Part shown: positions 1 through 12,560 of the stretch, piece by piece
Layout: the number at the start of each line of letters is the position of its first letter
Numbering within the stretch: position 1 is the first letter of the stretch
NCBI RefSeq assembly: GCF_008831285.2
Contig: NC_045138.2
Span: 39,485,115 to 39,549,114, forward strand
DNA: 64,000 nt
Direction: 5' to 3'
Source of the DNA: Nymphaea colorata
Lineage: Eukaryota; Streptophyta; Magnoliopsida; Nymphaeales; Nymphaeaceae
Translations under genes and position numbers: made by a program
The notes under the pieces: generated by a model
The model's database searches: none
Seen by the model: only the letters and a program-made list of their open reading frames with translations
Told to the model about the DNA's origin: nothing

Positions 1-1405
1 ACTAACTTACATCCCCAAATCGTAACTCGTCAGGTGATCAACTTGGTGACTTGGGCTATGTTTTATTGAATATTGCTCTTTAAAGAAGTCGCTTTTGGTG
101 TAAAATCTACAACATTGATATTTTAAAAGTTTTGGTTTACTTAAGTGTTTGAACGGACCTATAATACATTGTTCAACTCAAGTGTCGTGTTTGCTACATT
201 TTACAGGCCACAGAAATAACACTTCAAAACGTGACAGCAGATTTAAATGTCCGATCCCTTAAATATATACTGTGTCAATTGCCACCCGGTTGTACGCTAG
301 GAGTTCCATTTTTACCATTTACATTTCTCACTGTAACATTTGTACAACATTTGAAGGGAAATAAACGGACGGAGCTTTCAAGCGTCACTATTTTAGCATA
401 TTCCAAAACAACCCCCACTTTTCAATCATTTTCATAAAGGAGCCTTCCGTTTTTTTCATTTAACCGTGACAAACCTATATCAGTCAACAAAATTTCAAAG
501 ATCATCATGTCGATACTAAAGAGGGTCACGCGTCCTTCCAAGGTCGATTTCAAATAGAAAGGAAAACGTAATTGTGGTTTTGAAACGAAATAAGGAACAC
601 ATTAAGTTGGATGTTCTCAAACGAAAAACCAACGATAAAACATTTATTTAGAAAAAAAAAAAGGAGGTTCTCGTTGCCGTTGTAGATTAAATATATGACT
701 GCGATCTTTGTAACAAACTCATGTTAAAGCAAGTAGATTTGTTGATAACATATTCAGCGGTTCCTATGTTCGTGCTTCAGAAGAAATTGGATGTTCAGGA
801 AAGAAGCTAAATCTGAAATCTCAATCGGGTCTTGCTTCTGCCATATCTTTTCTCTATAAGAGCTGATGTTCTTCATGGCGCCTTAAAAAAACAGACGGAA
901 AGATATTTCCTATCTCATGCCAACACGCAATAAGATCATTTCTTCTGAAGCAAATCTCTTTATTTCATGTAACCGAACAAAAGGAAACGTCAGTGGGAAT
1001 CCAATACGGAAGCTTTCACCATTTCCAATTTAATGGCGTTCTACATTGAGAGATCTCCTATGAGCACCACCACACTGCGTGGCGTCCCCATTTGGTAAGA
1101 CCCATTTTGCGACGGTATCTTTCGTCGTTTCGCTCCGCTTATCGGCTGCGGGGTCGCCTCGCTGACCGTCTCCCACGCGTTCCCACCCGATCAAAGAAGT
1201 AGCTCGTTCTCCGGCGCCCTTTCCGACGATTTTATCCTCATCTCTTCCCACTCGCGGCTGCTTCAAGTTCAAGGAGTCAACCACAAGTTTGAGGAATGTT
1301 GTAATGCATGCGTGAAGTGTGTAAAGTCTTTCTCTCTGTAGAATAACCCGCTCTCTCCAGCTATATATGCTGTCAAAACCGTCCACTGGAACGACCACAA
1401 TCACC
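1..1405. other. Upstream region of the GABA transporter gene; no gene seen
   Basis: AT-rich sequence without a supportable gene up to about 1030, then a more GC-rich stretch leading into the first exon. A TATA-like CTATATAT lies at 1361-1368, only about 40 bases before the chosen start codon, so it would give a very short leader; the true promoter may be elsewhere. An upstream in-frame ATG at 1367 overlaps this TATA-like string and would add 13 residues with no resemblance to the family. Confidence 0.5.
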
Positions 1406-4400
1406 ATGGGAACGGTCGAACCTCACGGGTTCTCCCCCGGCCGCCGGGACGCAGATGCCGGAGCCATGTTCGTGCTCGAATCGAAAGGTGATTTTGCTCT
1501 TTCCTGTTATCAGTTTCTTCCTTTGATTGGATGCTTTGGCTCTGTTTTGCGGTCAGAAAAACGGATCATGCTGTTATGCCAGTGGTCGTCTCTTCAAATG
1601 GAAGGTTTAGTCTTTTCGATTTTTTTGGCTGAAGTAGTGGGTATTCGCTTAATTTGCCATATTTTACGGGCAAATATGAAAACCAGTTTCATGGGCACCT
1701 TAATTCAACCAGTTCTTGCCAATTACAAACACGTCTATCCAATGTTAAGTAGCTGAAAATTTCTGCAAAACAGAAAAACAAAAACTTTTATAGATGTTTT
1801 CGTATGTTGTATTTTTCCAGTTTTCATAGAACAAGGAAATTCGAAACGTTGGAATAATCGGCCCCTCTCGTGACCGCCACATTCCGTCATCAAAATGGAA
1901 TTTTCTTCTTGTTTGCATCGATGGCCTCCAGATTCTCGCTTTCTTTCCTTCTTCTTTCTTTTAAAACGTCCAAGAAGTTGGGGATTCTTGTGCCATGTTA
2001 ACGATCGGTGCCCTCTTTAATCTGCAAATTCTGACAGTATCATCTTTTCATCTTCGGGTCTTCTTGGGCATTGTTTTTTCCATAGGGAAATGGTGGCACG
2101 CCGGCTTTCACCTAACCACAGCAATCGTTGGGCCGACGATCTTGACGCTGCCATATGCTTTCCGGGGGATGGGATGGGCGGTGGGCATCGTGTCGCTGAC
2201 CGCGACGGCGATGGTGACGTTCTACTCCTACTACCTCATGTCCAAGGTGCTCGACCACTGCGAGAAGGAGGGCCGCCGGCACATCAGATTCCGGGAGCTC
2301 GCCGCCGACGTTCTAGGCAAGATGGCTTCTCCTTTCTTCATATTCTTCGTCATCCTCTGTTTTTCACTGGTCGCCGTATCGATATCGTTGTCCGTCTTCC
2401 ATCATCTAATTCATCTCGACTTCGACTGATACGTTAACAAAATAACAACCAAACTTGTGCCCCATTTATGTCTTGAAATGGGAATGTTCAGGCGGATGAA
2501 ACTTGCTTCACGAAATCCAGAAACCTGCAAAACTATTATTCTGAAAATATCAAGCACTTTCGACACAGATCTTGGACTTTGGGAGAGAAGAAGTTTCATT
2601 TAGTTATTGAACTTTGGACTTACTTCGGCTAGAGGACTTCTAAGACAAACCTGTCCACACAAGCAAGAACTTTATAGCAATTTGGCTTGGCCTTTTCTTG
2701 TTCACATCGACTCCATTTCTCCCTTCATTTGCTCTTGTCGCTCTCAATTTGATCAAGAAATCAGATGGGACCGAAATTCAAAGGCCTCTCGTTCTTGAGC
2801 GAGCAGACTTGAAAAATTCTCTGTGAGGACCGAATTTACCGACATGACGACGTGGTTACGTGCACAGAATGGTCCACTTCTAAGACTACGTGTCATGCAC
2901 AGAAGCTTGTGCATATAACAGCTTCAATAAGATAAGAACAGGCAATCAATTGGGTGTCCTTTCAAGTTTCCTTTCACTATGACCTTAGCAGTCAATCACT
3001 CATCTCAATTATTAGGGTCGTTTAATCTATCTTGATATTTTGACAGAAAACTATTGAATTTACAAGCGTCCAAAACAGACTGTGAATGTGATCTTTTTAT
3101 GGTTTAAACGTGTCTAATTACTGCATAATGCATTGACGTTGTTCGGATTTAAAAAAAAAAACAGACTCAATAAAATAGTCAACTGTTCTGAATGGTATTT
3201 TAAAACTCTCCTCAGCCTAATTTACTATGCTCATACTTCTTCCTGGCTAGCATGAAAGTGCTCACATTTATGTCCGCACTGATTGGCTCTATGTTTCCTT
3301 GTTCTTGACAACCTAAAATAGTTGAACACAGATACAAAGATACAGATGGATTTGCCACATTCCTTAGTATAATGTGGCTGGTTGAATCCTTCATTTCTTT
3401 ACTGATTTGTCCAGATTTTCTTTGCTTTTTCTCGTGATCCGTGGTCTCAGGGTCTGGCATGATGTTTTACTTTGTAATCTGTGTTCAAACCGCCATCAAT
3501 ACTGGAGTTGGAATTGGATGCATACTGCTCGCAGGAGAAAGTCTGCAGGTAATTCTTTTCTCAGTTTTCTAGTCCAATTCATTATTAAACCAGATCATAT
3601 GCTTCGTCATCGATAAATTATTTGTGAAAGAAACAGGAGCAAAAGAATACACAAAGAAGGTGGCGAAGTAATCTTATCAAACTAAACAAAAAGTCGACGG
3701 GAATATGTTCTGCAATTTGAAAACTAACTATGCAGCATCCCTTTGCATTAAGTGAACATACAGAAGGGATCATATCTAACGCGAGCAGCTTGTCTTCAAG
3801 TTTCTGAAGTTTGAAAGTCCACCTTTACAATGTTCTATGTTTCAATTATGAGATTAAAATAATTTGGAATTTTCTTTTGTTGAAAGAAAAAAGAGGATGA
3901 CATTTTTTTTAATGGACAAAGGCTACAGCAAATTAAGAAGGCAAGAAAAAGTCATTAGAGTGGGGTCGCATCGACCATTCTATTTAATTTTTGGATAGAA
4001 GTTTTTGTCTGAGGGGGCACTAATAGTATATATTTTAATCTTGAAGGGGCGTTCATATATAACTAAATAAAAATGATCTAAAGTCTTCATGTACAAATAA
4101 ATCAATTTTGTCGACTAGTGTGGGCTTTTCTTTGTATGATCTGTGCAAAAAGGCTTTTCTTTTTTCTCTCTTAAAAGTAGAGTCAACTTAAAACGATGGA
4201 AAGAAGGAAGACTGCGAGATCAAGTTTTCCTTGGGAGTGTTCATACAGAAAATTTAATTTCATCTTCAATTATTGTCTTCATTTACGACCTCAAGCTGAT
4301 CGCCTGCTGACTGTTGAAAAACTGTTGTTGCTAGATCATGTATACAAGCATTTATCCGGATGGGCCCTTGAGATTGTACCAGTTCATCGCCATGGTCACG

Positions 4401-7400
4401 GTGGTGATGATACTTCTCTCTCAGATGCCATCCTTCCACTCTCTGAGATACATAAACCTCGCCTCCCTCATCCTCAGCTTGGGCTACTCTTTCGTGGTTG
4501 TTGGTGCTTGCATTTATGCAGGTTTGGACTTCACACACTTACTTCACAGTGACATATCCTCTTATTTCTTATTCATGTTCCATACGCAGGACATATAATT
4601 CATGCTGACCCTGCCCACCTAAGTATGATGAGAAAATTCACACTATATTTACCTTGAAATTTCGTGGACCTGCTTGAGCGGGCTAGGTTTTCAACAATTA
4701 ATCAACTGAGTTAGGTACGTTGGAACAGTATGTGAGTGTTTCATGAATTACCAACAAATTCCTTGAAACTAATGTTTATGAATCTGCTCTAATCTTTGTG
4801 GATTCATGAAACACTTATATACTTCTAATAGAAAAGCTGCCTCATTTTGCAGTTTTATATCCGAAATTTTGGATGCCGAGGTGCCATTTTGGATTGGCTT
4901 TGAGTTAACATGCTGGTCCTCTGAGATCTTGGATTTGGATCCAATTTTAAATCTCGATAATGAGCGCGGCAAGATCTAGGATGAATCAAGTGAGCTGATA
5001 GTGTTCTTTACTGTTTCTTTTGTTAGGGTACTCGAAGGACGCCCCACCCAAAGACTATTCGCTAGAATCATCAAAGTCTGCACGGACATTCAGTGCCTTC
5101 ACGTCCATCTCCGTCCTCGCTTCCGTTCTCGGTAATGGGATTCTCCCCGAGATCCAGGTACGCCTGATCCCAAGAATGTTTCATAATCATCTCTTAAATC
5201 ATCTGCTTTGTTCTAATAATAGATCATATGACTGATAACATTAATTCCACGGGCTTGGATTTGGGCACAGAAAAAATATATATATATATAATTTGTTTCG
5301 CATTTGGATGCCCAAAATTACATGAATGACCCCAAGAAAAAATGACAAATGGATAAGATTAGGAATGTTAATGGATCAGATTTTAATCAGATTTTCAAAT
5401 ATTCATATGTTCGCATTTGGATACTAACAAAAAAAATATATTTGGATCTAAATCCAAAATCTAATTTCACAATCCAAATCTGACCTAAATCTGATTTTTG
5501 CATTCACTCCCAAATTCGAATCTGAATTTTGAACCGAATGTAATGGATTTTTAAAAATATAAGGGCGTTGGATATATAATATTTATGTAAAACTAAATCT
5601 AGTCAGAATCCAAATCTAAATCTGATCAGATTACTTATGTACATCCCAATCCATATCTGGCAAATGTCATTTCTTAAATATGAATCTGATCCAATTTCTT
5701 AATTGGATATCAAATTTTGTTTTCTATATCCAATTTTTTCAGAATTGATGGGTTGAATATCCAATCCAAATTAAATATATTGACACCTCTATCTAAGACC
5801 CAAATGAAAGAAGAATATTTATCTGCTCATATATCTACATTGTTTCTGGGAAATTTTAAAAATTTAGTTCTATTTTAGATTTGAATTGGTTATGTCGCTT
5901 ATTCTCATTTTCTCAAATGCTTCGTCGCGGAATGCTTAACGAGAGTTGAATATGGTAATGATATATATATATACTCTACTTGGTGACGTTCCATTAGCGT
6001 AATAATGAAAAACTTTAAACTTCTCGTCAATTTTTTTGGGATTTCGCTCGCGTCGATAAACATCCACTCAAGTTCATTGGTGACGGATATTCTAAAATTC
6101 CAGTTATTGTTTTACGTATAAAAAATTTAAGTCAAACTCAGCTGATCTCAACGATCTCGATAACGACCAAACCATTGATCTCCACAACTTTGATTGCCAT
6201 TGTCTTAAAAATTAATTTGTTAGAGTACATTTAACTAAAAACAACAGGAACTACCTGAAACTGGTTCACAATTCCCTTGATTTTTTCAAATTGGCAAGCT
6301 GTTAGCCAGGCCAAAAAACTGGGAGATTGTGTTGCGAGACTCAAAATCACCAAATTTTAGCGTGCTATTGAACATTCACCACTACAACGTGGTTGTTTTT
6401 TTATGTCCACTTCTCTATAGAGGTTCTCATGTTCTACATCCCAACTCATCCCGAGTCGTCATCCCGGCAGGGGCAGAAGCAGGTGAGGTCATTCTGAGTC
6501 AGGCGTATGCTCTACAAAACTTAATTTAGTGTTGAATCTTGGGTGAATCTGAATTCAGAGTTGTATGGGTAATGAGATTGAGTTCATGATCAATTGAAAA
6601 TTTGTTAATATTTGTGTCTATAGGCGACTTTGGCACCTCCGGCAGCAGGGAAGATGCTGAAGGGGCTGATCATGTGCTACACTGTCGTAATGGTGACTTT
6701 CTATTCTACGGCCATCACCGGTTATTGGGCGTTCGGCAACAAAGCCAGCTCCAACATCTTGAAGAGTCTCATGCCCGACGATGGGCCTTCTTTTGCTCCC
6801 ACATGGCTCCTTGGCCTTGCCGTCGTCTTCGTCCTCTTGCAGCTCTTCGCCATTGGCATGGTAGGCAGCTCGCAGCACAGCCTGTTTCTAATTGCACACA
6901 CAGAAAACAGCAGCGCCGTCATGGGGTTCGCCAGATCCACTTCTTTCTTACAAACTTCCTTGGCGCCATGAACACTTTTTTCAGAAAATACGAACCATGC
7001 TAGTTGCTTTTTAAATGGATTGGGGATCTTACAAAGGAATTGCCTGGCCAATTACCATCTGCAGGTATACTCTCAAGTTGCATACGAAATCATAGAAAGG
7101 AAGTCGGCAGATGTGAGGAAAGGCATGTTCTCAGCGAGGAACCTTCTGCCCAGGTTGCTGCTTCGATCCGTCTACATGGCAGCCTGCGCCTTCGTCGCGG
7201 CCATGCTTCCCTTCTTCGGGGACATAAATGGGGTGGTGGGAGCCATTGGCTTCATCCCTCTGGACTTCGTCCTCCCCATGCTCCTCTACAACAAGAGCGT
7301 GAAGCCACCTCGCACCTCCCTTACCTTCTGGATCAACGTCTCCATCATGTTTGTGTTTTCCGGCGTCGGGCTCATGGGTGCTTTCTCGTCCATCAGGAGG

Positions 7401-7454
7401 CTGGTTCTGGATGCCAATCGATTCAAGCTCTTCAGCAATGATGTGGTTGATTGA
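1406..7454 (+). CDS. GABA transporter 1-like amino acid permease (AAAP family), 7 coding exons
   Basis: Predicted plasma-membrane, proton-coupled carrier for gamma-aminobutyrate and related amino acids. Coding exons are 1406-1487, 2086-2316, 3451-3548, 4335-4521, 5027-5157, 6624-6860 and 7065-7454; frames join without a break to give 451 aa, the same size as Arabidopsis GAT1 as I remember it. Family blocks are seen in order: [20 protein letters not shown] (first membrane helix region), [71 protein letters not shown] and the C-terminal [10 protein letters not shown], which matches the usual family ending. About ten hydrophobic segments are spread over the protein. The start at 1406 sits in a good context (ACCATGG) and gives the usual acidic N-terminus. 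Oddities: intron 2 begins with GC instead of GT (2317-2318), intron 5 carries a decayed repeat, and the last codons are duplicated in the 3' flank. A related AAAP carrier with another substrate cannot be excluded. Confidence 0.93.
5361..5790. repeat. Decayed dispersed repeat with AGGGATGT-like ends, in GAT1 intron 5
   Basis: The left end reads AGGAATGTTAAT and the right end, on the other strand, reads AGAGGTGTCAAT. Between them are many degenerate copies of short words such as AAATCTGATC and ATCCAAATC. Related ends occur at 38620-38631 and 53523-53534. A (TA)n run of about 16 bases sits just upstream (5275-5290). No coding capacity or target duplication is seen. Confidence 0.45.
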
Positions 7455-7535
7455 TTGGTGTATATCCCATTATGTTCATTCACATTCTTCAAGCTCTGTG
7501 GCAATGATGTGGCTGATTGCTTGGTGTATATATAT
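7422..7535 (+). repeat. Imperfect 66-bp tandem duplication spanning the GAT1 stop codon
   Basis: The segment beginning TTCAAGCTCT at 7422, which encodes the last residues and stop of the permease, recurs at 7488 in the 3' flank as TTCAAGCTCT followed by a diverged copy of the same end (GGCAATGATGTGGCTGATTG). The period is 66 bases. The second copy lies after the stop and is not translated in frame. Confidence 0.7.
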
Positions 7536-8629
7536 ATGCGGACACTTGGGGCTTGGATTTCTCCGTTCAAGTTTTACGACGGAGAAATCCTCCGGCCTCT
7601 CACAGCATTCCGCGCATGTTGGAGATAGTTGTTATAAAATTAATAGAACCTTCCCATCATCAACAACATATAAGATCGCAAGATCAAGGGCGGTGTTGGT
7701 CGAAAACCATGTCTCAGGTGTTTTAATTTTGAGTTCATCCACGGGCTTGGCTTACCTTGTGGGGGAAGGCTTGCTAAGTTGCTGGGGTTATTCGTCGGTT
7801 ACCAAAAAAAAAAAAGGAGAAAGAAAACAAGAATTTGAGTTTGATTCATAATGACCTTTTGTAAGAAGTCCCGTCTGTTAATTTTCACTGTTTTATTTTT
7901 CCTTCTTTTGTATACAAAAATTATATTGAAAACTAATCAAAGATTGTCATGTTTCACTATCTTTAGCTGCATTCCTGCTATCTGAATGTCACAATTGAAG
8001 GGATGACACTTAATTATTCCATCTACCGACATGCCTTTAACAAAATTACAAGGTAGAAAAAACAAATTAATACTAAAGGGGGATGTCAAGTTTGAGAAAC
8101 GAAGAAAATGGTTCTACGAGAGCAATAACAACGAGATGATGCAAAATCTCTTTACAAGGTGATCATAGATGAGGGATTCAAAATTTAAGGTGATTTGAGA
8201 ATCTGGAATCTTAAATTTTAATATTTTGAAGAAGGATGTAAAATCTTTTCCTATAATCCATGAATTTCAAGTCAAATCTCTTCTTTTTTGAAGAATAGTG
8301 AAGACCTTGAATTTATGATTCTCGAATTTTCAATCTTCTTGTACTTAGACGTATGGAAGATCCAGAGTCTAGATCCATGAAACATGCTAGTACGCTGTTT
8401 TATGTATTTTTAAATTGGAAATATTCTGATTATAAAATGGATCGACAAGAAGTGGGTGCATGGTGGCACGCTGCTTAGACTTCACGGGTCCCCAACTGAA
8501 CCGACCCACATCTCCAACGGAGCTCTTTCTTTATTACCAAACCGTGCAACCCAAGCCGACGAGGCTGACAGGAGAAGAAGGAGAGGAGGGCTGACAGGAG
8601 AAGAAGAGAGCGAATCAAGGGAAGCGAAG
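7455..8629. other. Intergenic: 3' flank of GAT1 and 5' flank of the small membrane-protein gene
   Basis: After the duplicated end this holds AT-rich, unremarkable sequence with an A-run at 7803-7815. From about 8455 it becomes more GC-rich and purine-rich, consistent with a promoter or 5' UTR of the gene starting at 8630. No further gene is seen. Confidence 0.5.
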
Positions 8630-11600
8630 ATGATAATGAAAAAATGGAGTCTGCTCACAGGACCTACCATGATCTTTGGGGCTGTCGCCGTCGTTACCAC
8701 TGCGAGGGCTTTCTTCGCCCGAGATTACGTGAGCCTTCTTACTTACCCCTCCTGGCTTTGATTAGTCCCTTCTTTTTTTCAACAGGATCGCTTGTATGTG
8801 GGGAGCTCCGTTTCGATTGTCGATATGGTTTAAGAGAACTCCTGTGTTGTGTCCTTTTTTGCGAGAGATCATTTCCTTCAACATTAGGTATCGGATGTAA
8901 TAAATAGGACTTTTTCTGCTTCTTAGTTAAGGATACTTCCCGTTACTTGAAGATCTTTCCTAAATTTCAGGCATGATCTTCCTAAATTGCTGGCATGATT
9001 TGGACATGGCCCAAGTCTAATTCGAATCTCGATTAAGCGTTCACGGTTCTTATGTGCTATGCCGTGGTGTTCGTTTGCTTTTCTTCTGTTTGCTTAGATT
9101 GATTGAGTGCGCAGGTTAATCGGCAGCTGATTTTGCTTGTGTATCTGGTCTGCTCTTCTTTTTTTTCATCTTATGAGAAGGGGATCTTGTATTTCTGGTT
9201 GGTTGAATCTAAACTTGTTTATAGGAGCTTTCAGGTGAAGGGTATCATTTGTTGCACGTTCAATACTTGCAGTGGATAATGCGTTAGGGAATACTAGTTG
9301 TGTTGGTTAGAATTGTCACCTGGTTGCATTTCCCTTTCTGTTAGTGTGTAGTAAGCGGTTTACTGTTAATTTTTCTGGATATTTTCGTGCATTGTGTCCT
9401 TACATGTTGCTTCTATTGAATGTCAATGCCGTTTTTTTTTTTTCTTTTCGTGTTTACTCGTACTACTGTGTACATGGTATGCAGGTTCGTCCTTCTTGAA
9501 TCCCTTTCTCCTATTTATTTCTTTGCACATGCTGTAGACTGTCATTTTTAGTCCATTTTTGGTTGTGTAATTGTTGTCTGATGTGAGGTGTAGGAGATTG
9601 CCATTGCCTCAAATAAGCCGAAACATTTGTTTGCAATGTTTGGGGAGGAAAGGGGATTTTGAAATGTCTATTTTTTTATTGTTTAGCAAATTTAAGTAAG
9701 ATGATCCATTCTGAATCTTGATCCATCAGGTCTGAGATGTGGAAGTATTTTGCACGTAACATTCAAATTAACTTCTGTTAGCATGTAAGGGAGAATCCTA
9801 TTCTTTAAAAGAAGGAAGGTTCACGCCACGCTCGTATCGCAGTTCATCATATGCAATAGTAGGTTTATAACCAAAGACAGGATGTGTAAAACAAAAGTAA
9901 TCATTCCCATTTGAATCGGTGTTGATATGATAATGGCAAGGCAATGATTTACACTTACAAAAGTGTCTTTCTCTGCATTGAGTTTCTAGCTTAATGGATG
10001 TTCCCATCTATTTTCAAGGTTAGCCTTGGAATTTCACTGAAGACGTGTAAAGAGCGCTTGATGCTTTTTCATTGTGATTATTTTCATTTTGTGATATTTG
10101 ACACGCCATCACTCCTCATAAATGTGACCTCCTTAGCAAGGTATTCAATCTTGAGATATAGTCACAGATTCTAGACTCTGCACAGAACAAATGATGGGCT
10201 TCCAATCGATTAAGATGGATAGCTGTGGAACATCCTTAGCAATAGGTAACTCTGTGGCAGTGATGTCCACAAAGCTCAAACGTGCTAGTTCATAATTGTA
10301 TCCTGAACCTTGGATGCAAATAACATGATAGACGGATAACATTTTGAGCAACAGAAACACTTGAAAAAATTGCCTGTTACAAATTGTAGCTTGCATTTTA
10401 CTTGTTTACCTCCTGTTGAGGACAGCGCAAGAAATTTTAACTATAATGTTATCTTCTGTTCTTTGTCTCCTACTCTTTTAGCTGCTTAAAAATGTAGCCT
10501 TAGCTGTAACTACAATTGGAAAAAAGTGAAACTGTTAGAAGGGACCCAAAACATAGTTCAACGAGTGGGATTGCAGCCACGTGGTAGTGAAAATGTAACA
10601 TAACTGAAAATCTTCTGCTGAATTTCTAAGGCCTTCCAGGCTTTTACCATGATATCATATGTTCATTGTGGATTTTTCAGGATATTCAGATATCTCATGA
10701 ACTGAATAATCCTTGGAGGCTCTGGTGTCCTCCATTTTTTAGTCTATAGGGATGAACCAGTAGATACTAATTTGAAGTTGTTTTCCTATCGCTAGCATGT
10801 TTCCAGGTACTGTTTATCATTCCTCTAAATGCTGCTTTACCTCCTTCAGACTTATTTCCCTCTGACTTACTAGGTTAAGCTTTCATAGAGAAATCAAGGG
10901 AGGCTGTCCTTGTGACTCTGTTACCAAATTTAATGAGCAGAATGGATTTGTAAACCTTGCAACCAAATTCTCTTGAAAGATAGTCATATTCTAAAAATAT
11001 ATTTTCCTCTACTTCAGTAATGAAACCAATATTGACATTTTCTGTCTAGAATTTAGTTAAGTCACCAGTACTACGTCTCAGTCGAACCCACCATTCTCTC
11101 TAGTTGACAACACTAATATATGGCCGAGATGGAAGTAAGTCTCAGTAGTGAAAAGAATAAGGTATAATGTAGTTGAGGCACCAGCTCATCTCTGTAAAAC
11201 CAACCACTCTCTACTAATGTCTGAGCTGATTTCTCAACTGATCCTATAAATCTATCTTTACCATATCCACATATCTGCCATAATTTGTGTGGTTATATTG
11301 TATGCTTATTCAAGAATTCAAAGCTTTCTTACTGTTGACTTTGCCCATTTTCTTGCTTAGACGTTACTTTGAATTCTCAAGTCACTAAGTACTTGCTGTA
11401 ATGCACCTTAAAATGTGCAAGACCAATCATCGTAAGACTAAAAATATCAATTACTCATGGTATTTCTGTACATGTTTTCCTGTTTTTGGATAACTTTGCC
11501 TGGTAGAATCAAGTTTGTGATCCATGTTGACACAGTGGCGGAGCCTCATGTGGGCCTGTGTGGGTGGGTTATAAACTGATAGTGAAGCAGAATTTGTGTC

Positions 11601-12560
11601 TGGAGGTCCCACACACTGGATTCAGGTCCATGCCTCAAATATTTTATTTGATTATGAATCAGTTATCTGTCTCCTGATTGCACTTTGGTCACCAACGGGA
11701 GAATCTACTGCTCTCTCTTCAAGCCATTACTTAGTGCCCCTTAGCCTAAAATTTCTAGCTACACCATTGTGTTGACATAACCTTTCAACTACATGTATGA
11801 AAACAATTGATGGTGAAAATTTCTTGTCATTTATTTCTATTTAGTAGTTACCGAGCTGCCAATGTTGACTCCATTAATTAAATACGACATTTCTATAACT
11901 TCATTCTTTTTACACCCATTGGAGTGACCTCAGGAGAAAATATGTACCCTATGGACATGATTTGCGCGGCTTTCTTTTGGTCATTATTAATGTGTTTATG
12001 GAGGTGGTTCTGTTCCAAACTGGACGTACATGCCTGTGCCCTAGCTTTGGTAGTTTTTGACGTGCCTATGTGTGGTCTTATATGAATGAGGCCACAAGGT
12101 AACAAAGAAAAGCTGTATTAGAAATGGTCCGTCAAAGATATTCTTAATTCTAGTGGCTGATGTGGATCGTCTACAGGACCATTGCAATAATAAAGGTTAG
12201 CATGGTGTTGGGAGAAGACTTAGAGCCAAGGGAAAAACCATTGAAAGGTACGGAGAGAGGAAAATTTAGACTGGAAAACTACTACTCTGCAGGTGACTCC
12301 ATCTAGCTAGTAGCGTATGTTGAGGATGATTTATGGTGGAATTTCTCTGCTTTGTTTAAGGTCTTCTGAGCTTCCACCATTTTGACTGGTCAAGATAGTT
12401 TCAAACTGCTGCCACCTGCTTGAATGGGTCTAGGTTTTAGGATATACCTTGTCAACACTGAATTGTTTGGTTGCATCTGACTAACATAGGGCCTCTTCTT
12501 GTTTGCTCTTTGCAGGAACGATACCTAAAGACACCTAAGAAAGAAGCACCAGCGACATGA
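8630..12560 (+). CDS. 47-aa single-pass membrane protein, unknown function, two exons
   Basis: Exon 1 (8630-8728) encodes 33 residues starting MIMKKWSLLTGP, followed by a hydrophobic helix (TMIFGAVAVVTTARAFFA) and RDY. Exon 2 (12516-12560) adds ERYLKTPKKEAPAT and a stop. The donor TAC/GTGAGC and acceptor TTTGCAG/GAAC are good, and both exons are in phase 0. The layout (short N-terminus, one membrane helix, lysine-rich tail) is like tiny accessory subunits of mitochondrial inner-membrane complexes, but I do not recognise the family and give no function. It rests on splice signals, a coherent protein and a GC-rich leader. The 3.8 kb intron is long for so small a product. A different partner exon is possible. 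Confidence 0.5.
11533..11769. mobile_element. Non-autonomous hAT-type element (237 bp) with 8-bp target duplication
   Basis: The element begins CAGTGGCGGAGCC and ends GCTACACCATTG, so its ends are imperfect inverted repeats of about 12 bp with CA...TG termini. It is flanked on both sides by the identical 8-mer TGTTGACA (11525-11532 and 11770-11777). Eight-base duplications and CA/TG ends are typical of hAT transposons. There is no coding capacity. It sits inside the intron of the 47-aa protein gene. Confidence 0.75.

Noticed and set aside
1030-1407. 125-aa open frame on the minus strand overlapping the GAT1 first exon
   Set aside because: No recognisable domain, antisense to a GC-rich exon and leader where stop-free frames arise easily.
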